A DNA stretch of 7,038 bases from Thermoplasmata archaeon (lineage in GTDB: Archaea; Thermoplasmatota; Thermoplasmata; Thermoplasmatales; Thermoplasmataceae), in NCBI GenBank assembly GCA_021792045.1, contig JAJYVJ010000086.1, forward strand, positions 1 to 7,038, given 5' to 3'. The notes under the pieces are model-generated. The model worked only from the letters and a program-made list of their open reading frames with translations. It did not search any database and was not told the DNA's origin. A program made the translations under genes and the position numbers. Shown piece by piece: positions 1-5,534 of the stretch (positions are counted from its first letter, which is position 1; every line of letters begins with the position of its first letter).

Positions 1-827
1 TCGGCGACGTCCCGCTGCACTCAGACCGCATAGGCAGTGAATCGTACATAGACCTATTCGTGCAGGGGGAGAAGGCCATGAGGTTCGAGTCCATGGTGTC
101 CTCATACGATCATGTCATGAGGGGTGAACTGCTCACGGTCAAGCTCAAATCGGAGGAGATGAGCACCGTCAGCGGGATCATGGACCGCATACTCGGCATA
201 GGTACTGTATTGCCGAGATCGCTTTACCTCACCGGCGGAAGGATCAGGGCGGAATACAGGTTCCATGCCTCCGACCTGCACAGCGTCACCATGCTGGCGG
301 GAGACATACTGCAGATGAGGAACGGCATGGAGATCGTGGGTCTCGGCCCCGATCCAGGCGGCATCGCCGCCCTTGATGCCGTTAATGAACGCATATCCCT
401 TTCCGTGGTGGGGTTCGACACGGATCTCCCCGGTGAGATCAAATCCGCTGGAATAACGGAGGCGTTCTTCGAGGTCAACTCCGAGCACCGCATGAAGGAT
501 GCCCTCAAATCCATTGCAGTATGCCAGGCATCCCGTGTGCCTGACTCATGGCAGCCGGTGCCGGGCGACAGTGGCCTCTATCATGCGGACATAAGCGCCC
601 CGTTCATCAACATGGTGCGGAACGGCGCCAATGAGGCGCACATTCCTAGGGCTGGCACCATAATGAAGGTCACTGGCGGTATCCTCAGGGCTTTCGCCTT
701 CATGCCCCGGTCGCTGCTCAGGGAATACCTGGGCATCCTGTTCAGCGCATCCCAGAAGCTTCCAGACTCGCATTTCAGCCTCAGTTATGTTGGCGATTAC
801 CGGAATGGCATATGGGAGTGGATATGA
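1..827 (+). CDS. C-terminal part of an unrecognised conserved-looking archaeal protein (5' end outside window)
   Basis: The reading frame is open from the left edge (first whole codon at 3) to TGA at 825-827, giving 274 visible residues. A GTG at 60 is the first start-type codon, but the frame runs through it without a stop, there is no ribosome binding site before it, and the residues before it look coding, so the true start is probably upstream of the window. The protein has no obvious signal peptide or membrane helix and reads as a soluble alpha/beta protein, with a glycine-rich turn (LGPDPGG) near the middle and an aromatic C-terminus ending GIWEWI. Codon third positions are GC-rich, unlike the AT-rich genes after position 2023. 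The next gene overlaps or abuts its stop, suggesting an operon. I do not recognise the family; a regulatory or ligand-binding role cannot be argued from what is visible. Confidence 0.8.
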   Translation, partial: GDVPLHSDRIGSESYIDLFVQGEKAMRFESMVSSYDHVMRGELLTVKLKSEEMSTVSGIMDRILGIGTVLPRSLYLTGGRIRAEYRFHASDLHSVTMLAGDILQMRNGMEIVGLGPDPGGIAALDAVNERISLSVVGFDTDLPGEIKSAGITEAFFEVNSEHRMKDALKSIAVCQASRVPDSWQPVPGDSGLYHADISAPFINMVRNGANEAHIPRAGTIMKVTGGILRAFAFMPRSLLREYLGILFSASQKLPDSHFSLSYVGDYRNGIWEWI

Positions 828-844
828 GCTATCTGGAGGGATGA
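824..844 (+). promoter_or_regulatory. Double ATGA junction with a six-codon mini-ORF and an embedded GGAGGG
   Basis: The stop of the upstream gene (TGA 825-827) overlaps an ATG at 824. That ATG opens a six-codon frame (MSYLEG) which ends at TGA 842-844, overlapping the ATG at 841 of the next gene. GGAGGG lies at 835-840: too close to ATG 841, but six bases from GTG 847. The arrangement suits translational coupling by termination and reinitiation. It could also be chance in GC-rich DNA. Confidence 0.4.
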
Positions 845-1041
845 GGGTGACAGGGATAGAGGGTGAAGCGAAAAGGGCAATAGGTTTCGGCGTTGCGGAG
901 CTCTACACGTTCGTGTACAGGACACCGGTGGGGCCGGTGAACATACAGATACCTAGGGAGATGGCAGCCAGCGCCCCGCAGACAGTGAGATTCAGGATAG
1001 AGTGGGAAGGGAACGGGCAGGAAGATGCGATGGAAGGGTAA
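841..1041 (+). CDS. Small protein of unknown function, coupled to the upstream gene
   Basis: This 66-residue protein ends at TAA 1039-1041. Its sequence alternates charged and hydrophobic residues with repeated glycine and proline turns (for example VYRTPVGPVNIQIPRE and VRFRIEWEG), which suggests a small beta-rich domain without membrane helices. The start is uncertain: ATG 841 is chosen because it overlaps the preceding mini-ORF stop as ATGA, but GTG 847 has better spacing from GGAGGG at 835-840, and in-frame ATGs at 787 and 805 would overlap the upstream gene. It shares strand and GC-rich composition with that gene and probably its transcript. I do not recognise the family. The antisense frame over this stretch is rich in proline, cysteine and histidine and looks like a shadow. 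Confidence 0.6.
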   Translation: MRVTGIEGEAKRAIGFGVAELYTFVYRTPVGPVNIQIPREMAASAPQTVRFRIEWEGNGQEDAMEG

Positions 1042-1069
1042 AAAAAAATCAACAGGAGACCAAGAAAGC

Positions 1070-1077
1070 ATTTAATC
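1070..1077 (+). promoter_or_regulatory. TATA-like box for the 1097 surface-protein gene
   Basis: ATTTAATC at 1070-1077 is centred about 23-24 bases before GTG 1097, the spacing expected from an archaeal TATA box to a transcription start at or next to the start codon. No Shine-Dalgarno motif sits at a useful distance before 1097, which supports a leaderless transcript. Confidence 0.5.
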
Positions 1078-1096
1078 ACATTTCGAATTACATTTC

Positions 1097-1849
1097 GTGA
1101 AGTTCTATACCGAGATGTTGATTATAATACTCACCGTTGCAATTATAGGCGCATCTTCATTCGTCGTTTATGTCTATTACAATCTGGGATATCAGAATAC
1201 AAATGACGGAAAAATTCGGTTCACCGAGTCCGGTTTGCTGGTAGGGACTAACTGGACCGTAAAGGTTACTGGAGTGGATTACACTGAACAGGAAACGACC
1301 AACTCAACCGAGGCATCGTTTTCCTCGCTGGACAACGGAGCTTACACTTACAACATCACGTTAGAGACAGGGTATTCCATGCGGCAATCCGGTCAAACCA
1401 ACGCCTCCGGATATTCCGGAGTTGTGGATGTTGGTGACGTTCATACACCGTTGGGTTCGGGATACAACACTTACCCTCTCGAAATCAGTATAACTCTAAA
1501 TTTTACGCTGTTGACTCCTACAGTCTCACTAACGGTAACGTCAGTGTCCAGCAATGCGTACTTAATTTACGTCTCATCCCCGTCCTGGAGCGTGAAATTG
1601 AGCTACGTGAATTTCACGATTGCAAACACTGCGGACAAAGACTACACGTTAACCCTGGATCAAGCCATGAATAAGGAAGTACCCGTTGGAGGAATTTGGA
1701 ATATTTATGTCTCAAGCTCAAGCAATCTTTCAGGTAGCACAGTTATAACCGTCGGAGAAATTTCCGGAACAACAGGCGATGCTAATGTGAGCCAATTTGT
1801 GCTCGTATATACACTGACCGGTGGAATCATAGGGCAGTTCAGCACTTAA
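1097..1849 (+). CDS. Membrane-anchored, probably glycosylated cell-surface protein with an FTESGL-type repeat
   Basis: The 250-residue product has one N-terminal hydrophobic helix (about residues 7-29) that should act as a signal anchor, with the rest outside the cell. Residues 42-55 read FTESGLLVGTNWTV, a motif I associate with beta-sandwich repeats of Thermoplasmatales surface and thermopsin-like proteins. Eight N-X-S/T sequons (N52, 69, 86, 102, 135, 172, 210, 230) and high Ser/Thr/Tyr content fit a glycosylated exterior domain of an acidophile. The C-terminal part (about 140-250) is a second beta-rich region ending in a hydrophobic GGIIGQF segment. GTG 1097 is chosen because of the TATA box spacing; ATG 1115 (residue 7) is an alternative. 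The gene converges on the AbrB gene with 14 bases between stops. Function as an envelope component is inferred; no catalytic motif is visible. Confidence 0.8.
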   Translation: MKFYTEMLIIILTVAIIGASSFVVYVYYNLGYQNTNDGKIRFTESGLLVGTNWTVKVTGVDYTEQETTNSTEASFSSLDNGAYTYNITLETGYSMRQSGQTNASGYSGVVDVGDVHTPLGSGYNTYPLEISITLNFTLLTPTVSLTVTSVSSNAYLIYVSSPSWSVKLSYVNFTIANTADKDYTLTLDQAMNKEVPVGGIWNIYVSSSSNLSGSTVITVGEISGTTGDANVSQFVLVYTLTGGIIGQFST

Positions 1850-1863
1850 GGTACTGTAAACGA

Positions 1864-2022
1864 CTAATCCATTTTCTTCATGAATACCCTGCCGTCTTCC
1901 TGGTAAAAGCCAATTATGTCACAGGCATTTGCTTTCAGTGCCTCAGCGGTTTTCTTTGGCAGCGTGATCCTGAACGATGCCCCTCTCTTTGATGCATGTG
2001 TCACTTCAATCAATTGTGGCAT
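1864..2022 (-). CDS. Small AbrB/SpoVT-type DNA-binding protein
   Basis: The 52-residue frame runs from ATG at 2022 down to TAG at 1866-1864. It matches the swapped-hairpin AbrB/MazE pattern: an N-terminal strand (LIEVTHASKRG), then the signature FRITLPKKTAEAL (residues 17-29), the turn CDIIGFYQEDGR (34-45) and a final strand VFMKKM. Family knowledge says such proteins bind DNA as dimers, either as stand-alone regulators or as antitoxins. No toxin gene adjoins it: the next gene on the strand is a 338-residue membrane protein 70 bases upstream, with a separate promoter. Thermoplasmatales genomes carry many close relatives of this size. A TATA-like box at 2044-2051 suits a leaderless transcript. 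Which genes it controls cannot be told from the sequence. Confidence 0.85.
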   Translation of the reverse strand: MPQLIEVTHASKRGASFRITLPKKTAEALKANACDIIGFYQEDGRVFMKKMD

Positions 2023-2043
2023 CTTTGTAGAATGTTGGCATAG

Positions 2044-2051
2044 ATTAAAAA
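2044..2051 (-). promoter_or_regulatory. TATA-like box for the AbrB-type gene
   Basis: On the minus strand this reads TTTTTAAT, centred 25 bases before the ATG at 2022. The position fits a leaderless start. The same T run could also help end transcription of the upstream minus-strand gene that stops at 2093. Confidence 0.5.
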
Positions 2052-2092
2052 GTTGATTTTGATGGACAAGAATCTAATTGAGTTATTGTCTT

Positions 2093-3109
2093 TCATTGCA
2101 TGAATATCGAGTTTGAGGATTCTGATCTTTTATTGTAATTAACCTCAATGAGTTCTTCAAATCTATTGAGTACCATAGTTTCAATTAAAAATAATGGACC
2201 CTTAGGTGTTTCTATCGATTCTTTTATATTTTCCTTTTTAACATGATCCCAATAGAGGCGGCCACAACTAAAAAGGTTAAATGATACATTCGGGCTCTTA
2301 GATGTATCAAGCCCACTAATTTGTAAAAATAACAAGTGGACAGTAGTATCATCATCTTCTTTTACGTCTTCAATCACAGTTATAAAATTTTCCGAAGAGA
2401 AAAGTAGGAATATCACAATTAGAAAAACAGCCACTATTGTTAGTGATATGTGTAAAGAATGAATGTAGAAAACATAACCTAAGAAAAATAACACAAACAA
2501 CATAATCGCAGCTAATCTAGTCTTAGAGACCTTAAGCTTCTCTTTCAATTCATCTTGAATTCTATGGTTTGAACTTGTAACGATTACACCTCCAGATTCA
2601 AGACCCCTAAAATCAACTTTATCCGAATGCGAGAAAATTTTTTTGAGTCTCTCCAATTTAAAAACTGGGCTATTCAGCTTATTTCCCTTCACCATGATTA
2701 GATGGGCATCAATTGAGTGATATGGTTTGGACAATATATGAAGGGTAGAATTGAATTGTGAGAAGGTGAAAAAATCACACTTTTCACATCTAAAATATTT
2801 GGCGTAAATTTTTTTCTTCACTGTTGACCTTTTAATTGTACGGGTTAAGCCCCGATACAACTCCAGCAAGGCGACAACTCCCGCTATGCCAAAGAAAAGA
2901 ATGAAAGCCTGACCATATGAAAAATAATTCAGACCATAAACATTCTGAATGAGCAGGAGAACGATCTGGATTGTAAAAGTATACACTGCAAAAATTGCAG
3001 TATACTTGAATATATTGAATTCTAAGCTGTGATCAGAAAAGAAATAATTATCTCTCGACAAAATCTCCTCAACTAGTTCTCTCTCGTAATGGTACTTCAT
3101 GTCCTCCAT
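2093..3109 (-). CDS. Four-helix membrane protein of unknown function with cytosolic loop and CxxC
   Basis: This 338-residue protein has two pairs of predicted membrane helices: about residues 34-56 and 66-86, then 199-217 and 220-238. Between the pairs lies a basic, probably cytosolic region (87-198) that begins with a lysine/arginine-rich stretch and carries a CEKC pair at 108-111. The C-terminal region (239-338) is soluble, acidic just after the last helix (EDVKEDDDTT) and has one further cysteine at 282. The lone CxxC could bind metal only with partners from elsewhere or by dimerisation. Codon use is strongly AT-rich. ATG 3109 fits the TATA box at 3133-3142; ATG at 3100 (residue 4) is an alternative. 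I do not recognise the family. Position in an AT-rich island next to other membrane proteins makes an accessory role plausible, but no enzymatic motif supports one. Confidence 0.8.
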   Translation of the reverse strand: MEDMKYHYERELVEEILSRDNYFFSDHSLEFNIFKYTAIFAVYTFTIQIVLLLIQNVYGLNYFSYGQAFILFFGIAGVVALLELYRGLTRTIKRSTVKKKIYAKYFRCEKCDFFTFSQFNSTLHILSKPYHSIDAHLIMVKGNKLNSPVFKLERLKKIFSHSDKVDFRGLESGGVIVTSSNHRIQDELKEKLKVSKTRLAAIMLFVLFFLGYVFYIHSLHISLTIVAVFLIVIFLLFSSENFITVIEDVKEDDDTTVHLLFLQISGLDTSKSPNVSFNLFSCGRLYWDHVKKENIKESIETPKGPLFLIETMVLNRFEELIEVNYNKRSESSNSIFMQ

Positions 3110-3132
3110 AGTTTGTCATTTTCTTCGTGACC

Positions 3133-3142
3133 ATAATATTTT
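3133..3142 (-). promoter_or_regulatory. TATA-like box for the 338-residue membrane protein gene
   Basis: On the minus strand this reads AAAATATTAT, centred about 28 bases before ATG 3109. That gives an expected transcript start within a few bases of the start codon. Confidence 0.5.
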
Positions 3143-3291
3143 CCCTACATCGTAATCAATTCCAACAAACTTGGATTATGGGGTTACTTCCATTACAAAC
3201 GAAAATGAAGTTCAAGGATCGACAGATTTATGCTTTGCCTTCTCTAATGCAATTGGAATTTAAATGGAATTAGACGAATTTATAGAGAGGT

Positions 3292-3405
3292 TTACCGCTT
3301 TAAAAAACTTACGAGACTTGTCCCTCTTGTCCATTCCTTATCCAGTCTGAAGTCGATCCCTCTATGATCACAAAAGGGACAGGAAAGTTCTTTTTCGTAG
3401 ACCAT
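3292..3405 (-). CDS. Possible 37-residue zinc-ribbon remnant
   Basis: The frame runs from ATG 3405 to TAA at 3294-3292. It begins MVYEKELSCPFCDHRGIDF, with a CPFC knuckle (C9, C12) followed by a lysine/tryptophan segment (LDKEWTRGTS). Small archaeal proteins of similar form usually continue with a second CPxC knuckle to complete a zinc ribbon; here the frame stops after FLKR and neither that frame's continuation nor what I read downstream supplies one. It is therefore either a truncated gene or a half-ribbon that pairs with another chain. An AT-rich CTTTTAG on the minus strand near 3428-3434 lies about 26 bases before the ATG, a possible TATA element. A chance frame cannot be excluded at this length. 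Confidence 0.35.
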   Translation of the reverse strand: MVYEKELSCPFCDHRGIDFRLDKEWTRGTSLVSFLKR

Positions 3406-3772
3406 GTGTGAAATGATGAGTTGTAACCCTAAAAGTTTTTTGTTAAACTCTATGGTGATTATACTCAGTTAAGTAAATAATTATATCTGATATGATTTTT
3501 TACCTAAAACACAGGATACATGAACGCTTATAGTGTGTGAGGTATGTAGATACACGGATTAAATCTTCAAAAACCGCTTATTTTAACCAATAAGCATGAT
3601 AAGAATTTATTATTCATCTGACGGGATATAAGTGATATAATTGCTTTGTTTAGGGGTACATGCAATAGCCAGTGTTTGATGCGAATATTTGATATATTCA
3701 TTGTGATATTACTCTTTACACATTGCATATAGTGCCGGTATAGGGATCATGAGTCAGCATCTATAGGAACTA
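3406..3772 (+). other. AT-rich intergenic stretch without a convincing gene
   Basis: Both strands are broken by frequent stops and no frame looks protein-like. The stretch holds a perfect 7-base inverted repeat (3576-3595) and four copies of TGATAT (from 3488, 3633, 3690 and 3704). The AT-rich words ATATAG near 3727 and GTATAG near 3738 may supply a promoter for the plus-strand gene at 3773. It separates divergently oriented genes, so regulatory content is likely. An unannotated RNA is possible but nothing shows it directly. Confidence 0.4.
3576..3595. repeat. Short inverted repeat, possible operator or hairpin
   Basis: GCTTATT at 3576-3582 and AATAAGC at 3589-3595 are perfect complements separated by six bases. 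No T run follows, so it is a poor terminator. It lies in the stretch between divergent genes, where an operator would be placed, but an arm this short and AT-rich may be chance. Confidence 0.4.
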
Positions 3773-3921
3773 GTGTTTGTTGTGGTTAGTAGATTGAAAC
3801 GTTCGTCAAGCGAAGAAAAAGCAGGTTACGCTATAGTTTTTATTATGTCGTCGTTGACTATTTTCTTCGTCGCTTGCCTTTCGTATGATTTCTCCCAAGG
3901 CCAGGTGGGTGCTGCCGCACA

Positions 3922-4464
3922 GTGGGGGGGGTGGCTACTGGCACTAGTCTCCTGGCAACTTTCACATTCTTGACACTAATATTTTCCAGTCAGGACCGGA
4001 AGGAAGAGACCGAGAAACAAATGACACTTAGGAGACTGGAAGGTTTCTACTCCCCAATATTAAAAATACTCTCCGGTAACCCCGAAGTAGTGAACGAAAA
4101 CTCATCTGAGGTTCGCGACAGAGCAAATGAGTTGGTGAGTACGCTCAAGGGAAAGAGATATCTTGCTAGAATAGAAACCATAAATGCGATCCCAGGAGAC
4201 ATTGAAGAAGTTGCATTCGGAAACTGGATGAGAATAGGTACAATGGGTTACCTAGTCTTCAAGGATGATGATCAAAAAAATCGGTGGCTGGCTTTCGCTA
4301 ATCAGGTATGGAAAGATTATGATTCTCTGGTGAAGAAGTATTACTCTGACGAAGAGGAACAAGATAATGAGCCAGAGTGGTTTTTCAAATTGGTGGAACC
4401 AGTAAAGGACATCTACGGCAAAACAGTCAATGGAAGTGACGTGTCGTTACATAAAAAAGATTAA
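3922..4464 (+). CDS. Downstream reading frame of the interrupted membrane protein
   Basis: As it stands this is the longest intact piece of the broken gene: 180 residues from GTG 3922, containing one membrane helix (about 4-23) and the whole soluble domain. The GTG lies inside the upstream frame and has no ribosome binding site before it (CTGCCGCACA), so independent initiation is doubtful. The soluble part is charged and helical, with LEGFYSPILKIL near residues 39-50 and an acidic patch DEEEQDNEPEW near 143-153. If translated alone, the protein would have a single N-terminal anchor. The preferred reading is the joined gene starting at 3773. Confidence 0.5.
   Translation: MGGVATGTSLLATFTFLTLIFSSQDRKEETEKQMTLRRLEGFYSPILKILSGNPEVVNENSSEVRDRANELVSTLKGKRYLARIETINAIPGDIEEVAFGNWMRIGTMGYLVFKDDDQKNRWLAFANQVWKDYDSLVKKYYSDEEEQDNEPEWFFKLVEPVKDIYGKTVNGSDVSLHKKD
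3924..3931 (+). repeat. G8 homopolymer tract inside a coding region
   Basis: Eight consecutive G at 3924-3931 sit exactly where the two halves of the membrane-protein gene change frame. Runs this long are rare in the surrounding AT-rich DNA. They are prone to replication slippage, transcriptional slippage and length miscalls. Confidence 0.9.
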
Positions 4465-4599
4465 TTCTAGGCATGAATGGCCACGGTTCAGTTTTATCTT
4501 CTGCTGTCAATAAAATATATACTTCAGATTATGGTCAAAAGCATATTATAACTTGATTTAAAATTCCAGTCAACTTTGAAATTTCTTAAAATTGACAAG

Positions 4600-4607
4600 T
4601 TTATATC
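4600..4607 (+). promoter_or_regulatory. TATA box for the glycine-zipper gene
   Basis: TTTATATC at 4600-4607 is a strong archaeal TATA match centred about 25 bases before TTG 4629. This spacing is the main reason for choosing TTG as the start and predicts a leaderless transcript. Confidence 0.6.
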
Positions 4608-4628
4608 TTATGAAGTATTATTTGTCTA

Positions 4629-4772
4629 TTGGCAAACGAGGGAAAAATTGCCGGAACAATAATAGGGGCACTAATCGGCCAAGTGGTTGGAAGAAAGTAC
4701 GGTTTCATACCCGGAGCGATAGCAGGTTTTGCAGTTGGTCATATCATAGATCTCATCGCAGAAAGCAACTAG
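4629..4772 (+). CDS. 47-residue glycine-zipper membrane protein
   Basis: The frame starts at TTG 4629 (read as Met) and ends at TAG 4770-4772. After a short polar start (ANEGK) come small-residue-rich hydrophobic segments IAGTIIGALIGQVVG and FIPGAIAGFAVGHIIDLI, joined by the basic turn RKYG. The GxxxG-like spacing of Gly and Ala is the glycine-zipper pattern found in membrane-inserting or oligomerising small proteins. Family knowledge says such sequences may be structural, pore-forming or toxic; nothing here decides which. An in-frame TGA at 4611-4613 limits upstream extension, and no ATG or GTG precedes the hydrophobic part, so TTG is the best start. A longer frame from ATG 4610 on the same strand is arginine- and serine-rich and looks like a shadow. 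Its last bases share a CTAG with the stop of a possible opposite-strand gene. Confidence 0.7.
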   Translation: MANEGKIAGTIIGALIGQVVGRKYGFIPGAIAGFAVGHIIDLIAESN

Positions 4773-4936
4773 AATAATAAGAACAGCTGATTCAACCCGA
4801 CTCTTCTGAATTGGAAGTATGTAATATGCCACTTCTCAGAATAATTTTTTAGCGTGTTGCTCTCATTATCGTTGGTCATTCTTTCACAAAATTTCGCATA
4901 CTGTTTCTGGTTTTTTGGGAATTGAGAACAATCCAT
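4769..4936 (-). CDS. Possible 55-residue protein of unknown function
   Basis: The frame runs from ATG 4936 to TAG at 4771-4769. It is polar and protein-like: MDCSQFPKNQKQYAKFCERM, then a region with NTLKNYSEKWHITYFQF and a hydrophobic end. It begins 31 bases after the stop of the Lsm-like gene on the same strand, so it could be its co-transcribed neighbour. The A of its ATG is the last base of a nine-A run; an ATG at 4956 opens MDKYKKK in a different frame, and adding one A (or removing two) would fuse it in frame to this ORF. It converges with the glycine-zipper gene, the two stops overlapping in CTAG. No recognisable family. At this length in AT-rich DNA, chance is a real alternative. Confidence 0.4.
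   Translation of the reverse strand: MDCSQFPKNQKQYAKFCERMTNDNESNTLKNYSEKWHITYFQFRRVGLNQLFLLF
4845..4850 (+). terminator. T-rich run, possible archaeal terminator after the glycine-zipper gene
   Basis: Six T at 4845-4850, preceded by AATAA, lie about 70 bases after the plus-strand stop at 4772. A longer run of nine T follows at 4936-4944. Archaeal termination often uses T-rich stretches without a hairpin. Both fall within or beside the possible minus-strand ORF, so the call is weak. Confidence 0.25.
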
Positions 4937-4967
4937 TTTTTTTTGTATTTATCCATTTGATTAATTA

Positions 4968-5312
4968 TTAGGTTGAATGATCACAAGCATTTTCATCAAA
5001 TCTTGATCCCCATTTTCTGAATCTTAAAGGTGGTGTCCACTTATATCCTAATGGTTCTCCGTCAAGTGAATAATAATGAACATCGAGCAAATTATACTTT
5101 ACTATATTACGTGAGACTATTTTCCCATCACGAAAAGTTGGTAATCCAAGATCGACATTTTCATTTTCAAGGCTAACAAGTAATCCGGAATACGTTCTCA
5201 GGTCTGTCTTTGATGTCACTCTGACGGTTACCTTGACATTTCTGCCTATCAAAGGTGCGAGTCCTTTTCTCATATTTTCAATAAACTCAAAGTCAGTTAT
5301 CCTCTCTTTCAT
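4968..5312 (-). CDS. Candidate Sm/Lsm-fold protein
   Basis: The 114-residue product starts with a likely helix (about 7-19, DFEFIENMRKGLAPLIG), followed by NVKVTVRV (25-32), then YSGLLVSLENENVDLGL (41-57), which resembles an Sm1 motif (strand, Gly, hydrophobic strand, Asn, Leu). Residues 62-83 (DGKIVSRNIVKYNLLDVHYY) could be the Sm2 part. Sm-like proteins form rings that bind U-rich RNA; that role is inferred by pattern only, and the Sm2 Arg-Gly pair is not clearly present. A basic aromatic tail (KWTPPLRFRKWGSRF) follows the fold. ATG 5312 is chosen because GAGGGG at 5323-5318 lies five bases upstream; ATG 5348 would add 12 residues. A TATA-like word at 5413-5424 would give a leader of some 75 bases, unlike the leaderless neighbours. 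Confidence 0.75.
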   Translation of the reverse strand: MKERITDFEFIENMRKGLAPLIGRNVKVTVRVTSKTDLRTYSGLLVSLENENVDLGLPTFRDGKIVSRNIVKYNLLDVHYYSLDGEPLGYKWTPPLRFRKWGSRFDENACDHST

Positions 5313-5317
5313 ATCCA

Positions 5318-5323
5318 CCCCTC
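5318..5323 (-). promoter_or_regulatory. Shine-Dalgarno site deciding the Lsm-like start
   Basis: GAGGGG on the minus strand lies five bases before ATG 5312. It is one of the few good ribosome binding sites in the AT-rich part of the window. It favours the shorter protein over the frame opened at 5348. Confidence 0.6.
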
Positions 5324-5534
5324 GACCCATTCTCGCGTTTCCATTCAAGGCATTCAGTTCACCCGTCCAGCAAAGATTTCTTCTTCATGTATTAAAAAAC
5401 TTGAATAATGGGCATATAAATAAACAGGTCAGTTTTCAGGGGTAGGTTTTTCGGACATTGATTGGGGATCGCATGAACGGTTGGTCATTTTTATTGAGAA
5501 TTGAGGTCTAATAGATTCTAGTGCCCGCATGACC

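Larger units (their letters stand above)
3773..4464 (+). pseudogene. Two-helix membrane protein interrupted by a frameshift at a G8 tract
   Basis: Two overlapping frames look like parts of one gene. The first (GTG 3773 to 3973) gives a basic N-terminus, membrane helix 1 (about residues 18-38), then GAAAQWGG. The second, in another frame up to TAA 4464, continues VATGTSLLATFTFLTLIFSS, a second membrane helix, then a soluble helical region (RRLEGFYSPILKIL, FGNWMRIGTMGYLVF) with an acidic tail. The frames meet in eight G at 3924-3931. Nine G would join them as WGGV into a 230-residue protein; six G would also restore the frame. AGGA at 3765-3768 lies four bases before GTG 3773. Possible causes are a true mutation, a sequencing error, slippage or phase variation. 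I do not recognise the family; N-terminal helix pairs followed by a helical cytosolic domain occur in several uncharacterised families. Confidence 0.7.

Noticed and set aside
102..1071. Several long minus-strand frames (102-488, 224-514, 546-773, 829-1071)
   Set aside because: They lie antisense to the two GC-rich plus-strand genes, are rich in Pro/His/Arg/Cys and lack promoters; they are shadows of GC-rich codon use.
3112..3274. Open plus-strand frame with a hydrophobic start (VIFFVTIIF) ending at TAG 3272-3274
   Set aside because: No ATG or GTG with a promoter or ribosome binding site; the first half overlaps the promoter of the divergent membrane gene.
3488..3710. Four TGATAT words as possible origin iterons
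   Set aside because: Spacing and orientation are irregular, the word is short for AT-rich DNA, and no replication initiator gene is nearby.
4473..4556. 27-residue plus-strand frame starting MNGHGSVLSSAVNK just after the broken membrane gene
   Set aside because: Too short, no ribosome binding site at good spacing and no recognisable pattern.
4592..4777. Plus-strand 61-residue frame
   Set aside because: It overlaps the glycine-zipper gene in another frame and is an arginine/serine/asparagine-rich shadow; its start lies at or before the TATA box.
5233..5445. Plus-strand 70-residue frame
   Set aside because: Most of it is antisense to the Lsm-like gene, and the rest shows no protein-like pattern.
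5429..5530. 33-residue minus-strand frame starting MRALESIRPQF, four bases after the stop of the 5535-6227 gene
   Set aside because: The position would suit coupling, but the residues show no motif and the length is within chance expectation.
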